A DNA stretch of 23,240 nucleotides from DASSKA01 sp963839365 (GTDB taxonomy: Bacteria > Actinomycetota > Actinomycetes > Propionibacteriales > Nocardioidaceae). The stretch's first letter is position 1, and every line of letters begins with the position of its first letter. The notes under the pieces were generated by a model. That model was not told where the DNA came from. It saw only the letters and a list, made by a program, of their open reading frames with translations, and searched no databases. This document shows, in pieces, positions 7,825 to 16,384 of the stretch. The position numbers were made by a program, and so were the translations under genes. The stretch covers positions 1-23,240 of the forward strand of contig CAWIUT010000011.1 in NCBI GenBank assembly GCA_963839365.1, in the 5' to 3' direction.

Positions 7825-9030
7825 ATGAAGTTCCCGACCCGCCAGAAGTCCCTCGCTGCGCTGCCCGGAACGGTCGGCACCGCACGGGTGGACCGGCGCA
7901 CCCCCTCCGTCGTACGCCGGCTGCGTCCCGGCGACGTCGCGGTGATCGACCACCTCGACCTCGACCGGGCCAGTGCCGAGGCGCTGGTCGAACGTGGGGT
8001 GGCTGCCGTGGTCAACGCGTCCCCGTTCATCTCGGGCCGCTACGCCAACCTCGGCCCCGAGGTGCTCACCAGGAACGGCGTCGTCCTCGTCGACGACGTG
8101 GGCACGGAGGTGTTCAGGCGGGTGCATGATGGGGCCACGGTCCGGATCCATGACGGCCGGCTCTTCGTCAAGGACGAGCCGGTGGCCGCCGGGCGTCAGC
8201 TCGGCGCGGAGGACGTCGAAGCGCTGATGCAGGAAGCCCGCAACGGGCTCTCCACCCAGCTGACCAGCTTCACCCACAACACCACCGAGTTCCTCAAGCG
8301 TGAGCAGGACCTGCTGCTGCACGGTCAAGGGGTGCCGCGACTGCGCACCTCCCTGGCCGGCCGGCCGGTCGTGGTCGTCGTGCGTGGCTACGACTACAAG
8401 GCGGACCTGCGCCTGCTGCGTCGCTACATCCGCGAGCAGCGACCGGTGCTGGTCGGCGTGGACGCCGGCGCCGACGTGCTGCTCGCCGCCGGCCACCGTC
8501 CTGATCTGGTGGTCGTCGGGCAGGAAGGGCTGTCCGCCTCCGGCCACGACTCCGCGGTCTCGGACAAGGCGCTGCGGGCCGGCAGGGAGGTCGTGCTGCA
8601 CACCGACCGGGCCGGCCATGCAGTCGGCTCGGACCGGCTGGACCGGGTCGGGGTACGCGCCCCTTCGCTGACCGCTTCCGGGGGCACCGAGGACGTCGCG
8701 CTGCTGCTGGCCGACGCCGCCGGGGCCTCGCTGATCATCACGGTCGGCATGCATGCCACCCTCGACGAGTTCCTGGACCGGCACCGCTCAGGACTCGCGA
8801 GCACCTTCCTGACCCGGCTCCGGGTAGGGCCGAGACTGGTGGACGCCAAGGGCGTGCCCCAGCTGTACGCCGGGCGGACCCGCCCGTGGCACCTCGCCGT
8901 GGTGGTGCTGGCCGGCCTGGTTGCCCTGGCCGTGGCACTGCTCGCGACCCCGGTCGGCCACACCTGGTGGGCGTCGGTGCAAGGGTCGCCCCAGGACTTC
9001 GTCGACTGGTTCCAAGGACTCTTCTCGTGA
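7825..9030 (+). CDS. steA: SteA-like cytokinetic ring protein
   Basis: A 401-residue protein matching the actinobacterial SteA family (Rv1697 type). The soluble N-terminal part of about 350 residues contains a Rossmann-like region related to thiamine pyrophosphokinases (VVVVVRGYDYKADLRLLRRYI, VLVGVDAGADVLL, HRPDLVVVGQEG). A single membrane segment at about 356-378 (HLAVVVLAGLVALAVALLA) precedes a short tail. In Corynebacterium glutamicum, SteA with SteB localises to the division septum and affects cell separation. No enzymatic reaction is established. The start ATG at 7825 gives the expected MKFPTRQK terminus. Its stop overlaps steB as GTGA (9027-9030), consistent with a two-protein complex made in fixed proportion. 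Confidence 0.88.
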   Translation: MKFPTRQKSLAALPGTVGTARVDRRTPSVVRRLRPGDVAVIDHLDLDRASAEALVERGVAAVVNASPFISGRYANLGPEVLTRNGVVLVDDVGTEVFRRVHDGATVRIHDGRLFVKDEPVAAGRQLGAEDVEALMQEARNGLSTQLTSFTHNTTEFLKREQDLLLHGQGVPRLRTSLAGRPVVVVVRGYDYKADLRLLRRYIREQRPVLVGVDAGADVLLAAGHRPDLVVVGQEGLSASGHDSAVSDKALRAGREVVLHTDRAGHAVGSDRLDRVGVRAPSLTASGGTEDVALLLADAAGASLIITVGMHATLDEFLDRHRSGLASTFLTRLRVGPRLVDAKGVPQLYAGRTRPWHLAVVVLAGLVALAVALLATPVGHTWWASVQGSPQDFVDWFQGLFS

Positions 9031-9974
9031 TCTCTTTCCGCTACCACATCGTCTCGATCGTCTCGGTGTTCCTGGCCCTCGCGGTCGGGGTGGCGCTCGG
9101 CGGCGGCCCGCTGAAGGGCGAGGTGGACCACACCCTGGTGAACCAGGTGAAGGCCGACAGGGTGCAGAGAGCCGATCTGCACGCGCAGATCTCGGCGATG
9201 CGCAGCACCAACCGCTTCGAGGACTCGTTCGCCCAGACGGTGGCGCCCGGGCTGCTGGCCGGCTCCTTGAAGGGACGAGTGGTCTCCCTCGTGCTGCTGC
9301 CCGGCGCGCAGCAGTCCGCGGTGTCCAGCCTGTCCGACCTGATCGGCCAGGCCGGCGGCACGGTCGGCGGCACCCTGCGGATCGGTCAGAAGCTGGTCGA
9401 TGTCTCCAACAAACAGCTCGTCGACGAGCTCGGCAGCCAGCTGCTCGACAGCGCCTCCGGCGTGAACGTGCCGTCCGGCGCCAGCGGCTACCAGCGGATG
9501 GGTGCGCTCATCGCCCGGGCGATCGGCACCACCGAGGACGGCGGCGCGGCCGTCGACGACACCTCGAACAGCATCCTTGCCGGGCTCAGCACCGCCGGGC
9601 TGATGACCTCCGAGGGAGACCTGCACCGCCGGGGCAGCCTGGTGCTGGTCGTGGCGGGCGCCTCGTCGGCCAAGAGCCAGCAGCAGGGGTCCAGCACGAT
9701 CGTGGCCACCTTGGCCGAGGAGATCGATGCCGACACCGACGGGGTGGTGGTCGCCGGGCCGGTGGACACCGCCCGCAACAACGGAGTGATCGCCGCCGTG
9801 CGGTCCGACGTGGTGGCGGCCCGCGACGTGTCCACCGTCGATGTGCTCGACCGGACCGCCGGCCGGGTGGTGGCGGTGCTCGCACTCGCCGGGCAGGCGC
9901 ACGGCAGGACCGGGGCGTACGGCGCGGAGAACGCCGCCGACGGCGCGATGCCGGGTGCCGCCGCCGGCAGCTGA
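9027..9974 (+). CDS. steB: SteB/MctB family membrane-anchored protein (copper transporter family)
   Basis: A 315-residue protein starting with GTG at 9027 (MISFRYHIVSIVSVFLALAVG), overlapping the steA stop. One membrane segment at residues 6-28 is followed by a coiled-coil-like stretch (VNQVKADRVQRADLHAQISAMR) and a large Ala/Ser/Gly-rich outer domain. Family members are called SteB in Corynebacterium, where they partner SteA at the septum, and MctB (Rv1698) in M. tuberculosis, linked to copper export and pore activity. With steA next door, the septal role is the better guess. The copper role should not be assumed, because no Cys or Met cluster for metal binding is visible. Confidence 0.85.
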   Translation: MISFRYHIVSIVSVFLALAVGVALGGGPLKGEVDHTLVNQVKADRVQRADLHAQISAMRSTNRFEDSFAQTVAPGLLAGSLKGRVVSLVLLPGAQQSAVSSLSDLIGQAGGTVGGTLRIGQKLVDVSNKQLVDELGSQLLDSASGVNVPSGASGYQRMGALIARAIGTTEDGGAAVDDTSNSILAGLSTAGLMTSEGDLHRRGSLVLVVAGASSAKSQQQGSSTIVATLAEEIDADTDGVVVAGPVDTARNNGVIAAVRSDVVAARDVSTVDVLDRTAGRVVAVLALAGQAHGRTGAYGAENAADGAMPGAAAGS

Positions 9975-10010
9975 CCCGGCGCGTCGTGGTCTCGGCGGGG
10001 CGACGGTTGG

Positions 10011-10016
10011 TAGACT
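10011..10016 (+). promoter_or_regulatory. Candidate -10 box for pyrG
   Basis: TAGACT lies in the 118-base gap after steB. A TGGTCT-like -35 is poor. It would leave an untranslated leader of about 70 nt before the TTG start of pyrG. I saw no clear attenuator hairpin or riboswitch in the leader. Confidence 0.35.
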
Positions 10017-10092
10017 GGAACCCCGTGGACGGTGGGTGTGATATCCGCCAGAGCCGCAGTCGTCATGAACCGCCGCAACCACGGGAGTCTCC

Positions 10093-11843
<1,751 letters not shown>

Positions 11844-11847
<4 letters not shown>

Positions 11848-12461
11848 GCTCGTTGTCCGACGAGCTCCGCGACCGGCCGGAGTCCTGGCCCGTGGTCTCG
11901 ACCGAGGACCTCCACCGGGACGACTGGGTGATGGCGCTGCGCAAGGACGTCGTGCACCGGCCCAACCACCCCGACGAGCCTTTTCCGCGGCTGGTGCTCG
12001 AGCACCCGGGCGCGGTGATGGTGCTCGCCGTGGACGACGACGAGCGCGTGCTGGTGCTGCAGCAGTACCGCCACCCCGCCCACCGACGGTTCGTCGAGCT
12101 GCCCGCCGGACTGCGGGACGCCGACAACGAGGATCCGCTGACGACTGCCCGCCGCGAGCTCCTCGAGGAGGCAGCTTTGCAGGCCCGCTCCTGGGAGCAT
12201 CTGCTCACGGCGTACTCCTCGCCCGGGATCAGTGCGGAGCGGATGGAGTTCTTCCTCGCCCGGGACCTCGCACCGACCGACCGGGGGGACTTCGTTCCCG
12301 AGCACGAGGAGGCCGACATGACCGTCTCGTGGGTGCCGCTGAGGGAGCTGCTGGACGCCGTGCTGGCCGGTCGGGTCACCGACGCACCGCTCGCGCTGGC
12401 GGTGATGAGCTACGCGCTGCGCCGTCCCCCGCATAGCGGGCCGGCGGCCGCCTCGGAATAG
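11844..12461 (+). CDS. Nudix hydrolase, ADP-ribose pyrophosphatase type
   Basis: A 205-residue Nudix hydrolase, start GTG at 11844 overlapping the pyrG stop. The Nudix box runs from Gly89 to Leu112: ELPAGL, Glu96, then ARRELLEEAAL with catalytic Arg104, Glu105, Glu108 and Glu109. The glycine usual in EEXG is Ala111 here. The upstream QQYRHPAHRRFVELPAG is typical of ADP-ribose pyrophosphatases, which cut ADP-ribose to AMP and ribose 5-phosphate using Mg2+. The same gene follows pyrG in M. tuberculosis (Rv1700, a characterised ADPRase), which supports the call. Related nucleoside diphosphate sugars could also be substrates. Confidence 0.9.
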
Positions 12462-12464
12462 ACT
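12459..12464 (+). promoter_or_regulatory. Candidate -10 box for ald
   Basis: TAGACT, the same hexamer as before pyrG, overlaps the Nudix stop codon 57 bases before ald. No convincing -35 accompanies it. A separate ald promoter is plausible because the gap is 60 bases and all closer junctions in this block overlap. Confidence 0.25.
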
Positions 12465-12521
12465 TCCGGCGTCCCGCAACGACGCGGAGGCGGTTTCCCC
12501 GAGAGGCTAGGACAGCACGAG

Positions 12522-13637
12522 ATGAAGGTCGGCGTTCCCAAGGAAGTCAAGAACCACGAGTACCGCGTGGCGCTCACCCCGGTCGGGACCCACGAGCTCA
12601 CCGCGCACGGGCACGAGGTGTACGTCGAACGGGGCGCCGGCGTCGGGTCGCAGATCAGCGACGACGACTACGTATCCGCCGGCGCGAGGATCCTCGACTC
12701 CGCCGACGACGTGTGGGGCACCGCCGATCTGGTGCTCAAGGTCAAGGAGCCGGTCGCCGAGGAGTACGCGCGCATGCGCGAGGGCCAGACCCTGTTCACC
12801 TACCTCCACCTGGCGGCCGACAAGAAGCTCACCGAGGAGCTCGTCGCGCGCCGGGTGACCGGGATCGCCTACGAGACCGTGCAGCTGCCGTCGGGCTCGC
12901 TCCCGCTGCTGTACCCGATGTCCGAGGTGGCCGGCTGCCTGGCCCCGCAGGTCGGCGCGCACTCGCTGATGAAGGCCCAGGGCGGCCGTGGCGTGCTGCT
13001 CGGCGGCGTGGGCGGGGTGGCCAACGCCAAGGTCGTGGTGATCGGCGCCGGGGTCGCCGGACAGAACGCAGCCAACATCGCCATGGGCATGGGCGCGGAC
13101 GTCACCCTGCTCGACACCGACCTGGACAAGCTGCGGATGTCGTTCTGGCGCTACAACAACCGGGTGCACGGGCTGGCCTCCTCGAAGCTGGCCATCCAGC
13201 GGCAGGTGATCGAGGCCGACCTGGTGATCGGCGCGGTGCTGATCCCCGGCGCCAAGGCACCCAAGCTGGTCTCCAACGAGCTGGTGGCACAGATGAAGCC
13301 GGGCTCGGTGCTCGTCGACATCGCCGTCGACCAGGGCGGCTGCTTCGAGGACAGTCGCCCCACCACGCACGCCGACCCCACGTTCGAGGTGCACAACTCG
13401 GTGTTCTACTGCGTGGCCAACATGCCCGGCGCGGTGCCGAACACCTCCACCTACGCGCTCACCAACGCCACTCTTCCCTACGCGGTGGCGCTGGCCAACA
13501 AGGGCTGGGAGCAGGCGCTGCGCGACGACCGCTCGCTGGCGCTGGGCCTGAACACGCACGCCGGCCAGGTGACCAACGGTCCCGTGGCCGAGGCGCACGG
13601 TCTGGGGCACGCCGAGCTCGAGGCGGTGCTCGGCTGA
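12522..13637 (+). CDS. ald: Alanine dehydrogenase
   Basis: A 371-residue NAD-dependent enzyme interconverting L-alanine with pyruvate plus ammonia, usually a cytoplasmic hexamer. The N-terminus MKVGVPKEVKNHEYRVALTP is diagnostic. Catalytic Lys75 (LKVKEP) and His96 (YLHLA) fall at the family positions. The NAD-binding Rossmann motif is VVVIGAGVAGQNAA near residues 168-181, preceded by GVLLGGVGGV. VDQGGCFEDSRPTTH and NMPGAVPNTSTYAL are also conserved. It starts at ATG 12522 with AGGA nine bases upstream. In M. tuberculosis ald is elsewhere, so it is an insertion relative to that gene order. The amino acid role has no clear link to its neighbours. Confidence 0.97.
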   Translation: MKVGVPKEVKNHEYRVALTPVGTHELTAHGHEVYVERGAGVGSQISDDDYVSAGARILDSADDVWGTADLVLKVKEPVAEEYARMREGQTLFTYLHLAADKKLTEELVARRVTGIAYETVQLPSGSLPLLYPMSEVAGCLAPQVGAHSLMKAQGGRGVLLGGVGGVANAKVVVIGAGVAGQNAANIAMGMGADVTLLDTDLDKLRMSFWRYNNRVHGLASSKLAIQRQVIEADLVIGAVLIPGAKAPKLVSNELVAQMKPGSVLVDIAVDQGGCFEDSRPTTHADPTFEVHNSVFYCVANMPGAVPNTSTYALTNATLPYAVALANKGWEQALRDDRSLALGLNTHAGQVTNGPVAEAHGLGHAELEAVLG

Positions 13638-13702
13638 GCGGTCCGACCAGCGACGCGGCGGCCGGCGCCGGCGAGGCGCCGGGCCGGGCGCCGTCGGCGT
13701 TG

Positions 13703-14683
13703 GTGAAGGCGGTGCGCACCTACCTGGACCACCTCACCGTCGAGCGGGGGCTGGCGGAGAACACCCTGAAGTCCTACCGCCGCGACCTGCGGCGCTACCT
13801 GGCCTACCTTGCCGGACGCGGGGTGGAGGACCCCGCCGAGGTGGACGACGCGGTGGTGGCAGGGTTCTTGATGGCACTGCGAGAGGGCGACACGAACCAT
13901 CCGCCGCTGTCCGCGGGTTCGGCCGCCCGCACCGTCGTGGCGGTGCGTGGCTTCCACCGGTTCGCCGTGCGTGAGGGGCTCACCGCCGCCGACCCGTCGG
14001 CCGCCGTGCACCCGCCGACACCTGCGAAGCGGCTGCCCAAGGCGCTGCCACTCGGTGACATCGAGCGGATCCTGGAGGCGGCGGGAGCGCCGGGCACGGC
14101 GCTCGCACTGCGGGACCGGGCGCTGCTGGAGCTGTTGTACGCCACCGGGGCGCGGATCTCCGAGGCGGTCGGGCTCGACGTGGACGACCTCGACCTCGAG
14201 CCCGTCGCCGGAGAGGAGCCCGGACAGGAGTCCCGCCAAGGCGGGGGACAGGGCAGCGTGCTGCTGCGCGGCAAGGGCGGCAAGCAGCGGGTGGTGCCGA
14301 TCGGCTCCTTCGCCTGCGCGGCGGTGCACGCCTACCTGGTGCGCGCCCGGCCGCGGCTGGCCTCCGCCGGCGGCACGGCGGGCACGGCCCGGGGAGCCGC
14401 TCCTGCGCTGTTCTTGAACGCCCGCGCCGGCCGGCTGTCCCGGCAGAGCGCGTGGACGGTGCTGGTGCGGGCGGCTGACCGTGCCGGGGTCACCGCGGAG
14501 GTGTCCCCGCACACCCTGCGGCACTCCTTCGCCACCCACCTGCTCGACGGCGGCGCGGACGTCCGGGTGGTCCAGGAGCTGCTCGGCCACGCGTCGGTGA
14601 CCACCACGCAGGTGTACACCCTGGTCACCGTGGACAGCCTGCGTGAGGTGTACGCCAGCAGCCACCCGCGTGCGCTGGCCTGA
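13703..14683 (+). CDS. xerD: Tyrosine recombinase XerD
   Basis: About 326 residues; resolves chromosome dimers at dif with XerC. The N-terminal SAM-like core-binding domain contains TYLDHLTVERGLAENTLKSY. The catalytic domain has Arg151 (GARISEAVGL), Lys191 (GKGGKQR), His270/Arg273 (HTLRHSFATHLL), His296 (LLGHASVTTTQ) and nucleophile Tyr305, so all active-site residues are intact. An insertion of about 18 Gly/Gln/Glu-rich residues precedes the VLLRGKGGKQR strand. The start is uncertain: GTG 13703, TTG 13700 and GTG 13712 all lack a good ribosome binding site. The reading frame stays open upstream through ald without another usual start codon. XerD is housekeeping and not a phage integrase: no mobile genes or att repeats are nearby. 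Confidence 0.92.
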   Translation: MKAVRTYLDHLTVERGLAENTLKSYRRDLRRYLAYLAGRGVEDPAEVDDAVVAGFLMALREGDTNHPPLSAGSAARTVVAVRGFHRFAVREGLTAADPSAAVHPPTPAKRLPKALPLGDIERILEAAGAPGTALALRDRALLELLYATGARISEAVGLDVDDLDLEPVAGEEPGQESRQGGGQGSVLLRGKGGKQRVVPIGSFACAAVHAYLVRARPRLASAGGTAGTARGAAPALFLNARAGRLSRQSAWTVLVRAADRAGVTAEVSPHTLRHSFATHLLDGGADVRVVQELLGHASVTTTQVYTLVTVDSLREVYASSHPRALA

Positions 14684-14725
14684 CCGGGCCGGGACCCACA
14701 GAGCTTTCCACAGCACGAGGACCAC

Positions 14726-14755
14726 GTGTGCACGGCGCGCCTGCCGTGGACACAC
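14726..14755 (+). terminator. Candidate terminator after xerD
   Basis: The hairpin begins 43 bases after the xerD stop. GTGTGCACGGC (14726-14736) pairs with GCCGTG (14743-14748) and CACAC (14751-14755) around a six-base loop, with a two-base GA bulge. It gives 11 base pairs, followed by CCGTTCCCCGGCTTT with no strong T-run. It would separate xerD from the parA unit. Confidence 0.45.
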
Positions 14756-14802
14756 CCGTTCCCCGGCTTTACTAGAGGTGTCCCACGTGGAGCGGTCGCC
14801 CC

Positions 14803-14845
14803 GTCGCTCGGCCGTCGTTTGGCTGTCGTTCGGCTTGTCGGTCGC
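14803..14845 (+). repeat. Array of 11-bp direct repeats upstream of parA
   Basis: There are three copies and a partial fourth: GTCGCTCGGCC (14803-14813), GTCGTTTGGCT (14814-14824), GTCGTTCGGCTT (14825-14836) and GTCGGTCGC (14837-14845). Copies 2 and 3 agree at 10 of 11 positions, and all differences among the three full copies are C/T changes. The spacing is one DNA helical turn. The array runs into the likely -35 box of parA, as an operator or partition site would. Chance similarity in GC-rich DNA is possible. Confidence 0.55.
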
Positions 14846-14864
14846 AACACGGACCACATAGAGT
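14835..14864 (+). promoter_or_regulatory. Candidate promoter of the parA-RHH-scpAB unit
   Basis: TTGTCG (14835-14840) and TAGAGT (14859-14864) are separated by 18 bases. The -35 box is formed by the end of the third and start of the fourth 11-bp repeat, so a protein bound to the array would block it. The predicted transcript has a leader of about 70 nt before the parA start. Confidence 0.5.
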
Positions 14865-14942
14865 CGCCGCGTTGCGCGTGCGACGACCCGAGGTGTCGGC
14901 GAGTCGGCACGGCAGCGCAGCCACGACGAGAGGCGAGTGCGC

Positions 14943-15977
14943 GTGAACGACTACGGAGCAGGTTCGGTGGGCACCAGCGCATCCGCGGTCCCGCCGCTGG
15001 CCGACCCTCGACGCGTGCCTTCCCCCGACCCCACAGGAGACCACGAACGCGTGAGCGAGCCGATCCGGTTCCCCGGTGCCCGTCCGGCCAACGGCACCTC
15101 ACAAGCCACCCAGCAGTCGGGGCAGGCCGCGGAGCCGGTGCTCGGCCCGACCGGGCGACCGGTGCCTGATCTCCCTGAGCCCCGACCGGTCGCCTCGCAC
15201 GGCGGCGCCCGGGTGATCGCGATGTGCAACCAGAAGGGCGGCGTGGGCAAGACCACCACCACGATCAATCTCGGTGCCGCGCTCACCGAGTACGGACGCA
15301 AGGTGCTGCTCGTGGACTTCGACCCCCAGGGGTCGCTCTCGGTCGGGCTGGGGCTCAACCCGCACGAGCTGGAGCTGTCGATCTACAACCTGCTGATGGA
15401 GCCCGACGTCACCCTCGACGACGTCGTGGTGCCCTCCGGGGTCGACGGGATGGACCTGCTTCCGTCGAACATCGACCTGTCCGCAGCGGAGGTCCAGCTG
15501 GTCAACGAGGTCGCCCGCGAGCAGACCCTGCAGCGGGTCCTCGCGCCTGCGGTGGCCGACTACGACGTGATCCTGATCGACTGCCAGCCTTCGCTCGGCC
15601 TGCTCACCGTGAACGCGCTCACCGCCTCGGACGGGGTGATCGTGCCCTTGGAGTGCGAGTACTTCGCGCTGCGCGGCGTCGCGCTGCTCAAGACCACCAT
15701 CGACAAGGTGCGGGAGCGTCTGAACCCGAAGCTGAACATCGACGGCGTGCTCGGCACCATGTTCGACGGGCGTACGCTGCACGGCCGCGAGGTGATGGAG
15801 CGGCTCGTGCAGGCATGGGGAGACACGGTGTTCCACACGGTGATCCGGCGGACCGTCAAGTTCTCCGACTCCACCGTCGCCGGGGAGCCGATCACCAGCT
15901 ACGCCAGCTCGTCGGCGGGTGCGAACGCCTACCGGCAGCTGGCCAAGGAGGTGCTGGCCCGTTGTCTCGACGGGTGA
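14943..15977 (+). CDS. parA: ParA/Soj-type Walker ATPase
   Basis: About 344 residues from GTG 14943, with GAGAGG (14928-14933) nine bases upstream. GTG 14937, and GTG 15051 with AGGAGA before it, are alternatives. The first 90 residues are Pro/Ser/Gly-rich and disordered. The deviant Walker A is CNQKGGVGKTTTTINLGAAL (Lys98, Lys103). LLVDFDPQGSLS (Walker A'), VILIDCQPSLGLLTVNAL (Walker B) and PLECEYFALRG follow. These ATPases dimerise with ATP on DNA and move or regulate cargo. It matches the Rv1708-type ParA next to scpA, not the soj-parB pair at oriC. The stop overlaps the RHH gene as GTGA. A role in recruiting or regulating ScpAB is inference. Confidence 0.9.
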   Translation: MNDYGAGSVGTSASAVPPLADPRRVPSPDPTGDHERVSEPIRFPGARPANGTSQATQQSGQAAEPVLGPTGRPVPDLPEPRPVASHGGARVIAMCNQKGGVGKTTTTINLGAALTEYGRKVLLVDFDPQGSLSVGLGLNPHELELSIYNLLMEPDVTLDDVVVPSGVDGMDLLPSNIDLSAAEVQLVNEVAREQTLQRVLAPAVADYDVILIDCQPSLGLLTVNALTASDGVIVPLECEYFALRGVALLKTTIDKVRERLNPKLNIDGVLGTMFDGRTLHGREVMERLVQAWGDTVFHTVIRRTVKFSDSTVAGEPITSYASSSAGANAYRQLAKEVLARCLDG

Positions 15978-16384
15978 GCCTGCCGGCTGCCGACGACCTG
16001 TTCCGACCCACCGCCGCTCCCGATGAGGTCTCGCCGGCACGCGACGAGCCCGCACCCGACCTCGCGGCTGAGCCGTCCGCCTCGCCGCAGTCGTCCGGCG
16101 AGGAGGAGGCGGCGGAGTCGGCGCCGGCAGAGGCACGGCCGGCATCCAGGGGGGCACCCCGGACGAAGGAGCCGAGCGGCCGGGTGCGCCACGACGAGAA
16201 GATGACCGTCTACGTCACCGCGGAGGAGCTTCTCGACCTCGAGCAGACCAGGCTGACCCTGCGCACGCACGGCATCTCCGTGGACCGCGGCCGGTTGGTC
16301 CGCGAGGCGGTGGCGATCGCGCTGGCCGAGTTCGAGACCAGCGGGCAGGACAGTCTCCTCGTCCGCCGCCTGACCGACTCGTGA
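15974..16384 (+). CDS. Small protein with C-terminal ribbon-helix-helix-like domain, ParA partner candidate
   Basis: A 136-residue protein from GTG 15974, overlapping the parA stop as GTGA. Residues 1-75 are acidic, rich in Pro/Ala/Glu, and probably disordered. Residues 76-136 look like a CopG-type ribbon-helix-helix: a beta strand KMTVYVTAEE, helix LLDLEQTRLTL, a turn HGISVDRG and helix RLVREAVAIALAEFE. RHH proteins bind DNA as dimers through the paired strand, often to short direct repeats, and several serve as small ParB-like partners of ParA. The assignment rests on pattern and context and no named family was confirmed. The gene is absent from the M. tuberculosis slot as I recall it. The stop overlaps the scpA start as GTGA. 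Confidence 0.75.
   Translation: MSLPAADDLFRPTAAPDEVSPARDEPAPDLAAEPSASPQSSGEEEAAESAPAEARPASRGAPRTKEPSGRVRHDEKMTVYVTAEELLDLEQTRLTLRTHGISVDRGRLVREAVAIALAEFETSGQDSLLVRRLTDS

Noticed and set aside
5989..8784. A 931-codon open frame on the minus strand opposite recN and steA
   Set aside because: It is the antisense shadow of GC-rich genes. The translation has no recognisable domain and is low-complexity His/Gly/Arg/Gln-rich, whereas the plus-strand genes have intact catalytic motifs.
9027..9974. Naming the protein simply a copper transporter
   Set aside because: The family label derives from MctB of M. tuberculosis. No metal-binding Cys/Met cluster or multi-pass membrane region is visible, and the steA neighbour fits a septal role better.
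12713..13640. Open frame running through ald into xerD, suggesting a longer protein
   Set aside because: Its upstream part is the wrong-frame reading of ald. The conserved XerD sequence begins only near 13700.
13703..14683. The tyrosine recombinase as a phage or integrative-element integrase
   Set aside because: The sequence is XerD-like throughout, sits in a conserved housekeeping block, and has no excisionase, phage genes or att repeats nearby.
14779..14794. parS-like sequence TGTCCCACGTGGAGCG upstream of parA
   Set aside because: It matches the parS consensus at about 12 of 16 positions, but a coding-region site at 22797 inside der matches at 11, and CACGTG cores occur several other times in the window. 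The match is too weak for a call.
14803..14845. CRISPR array
   Set aside because: The repeats are 11 bp, contiguous and without spacers, and no cas gene is present.
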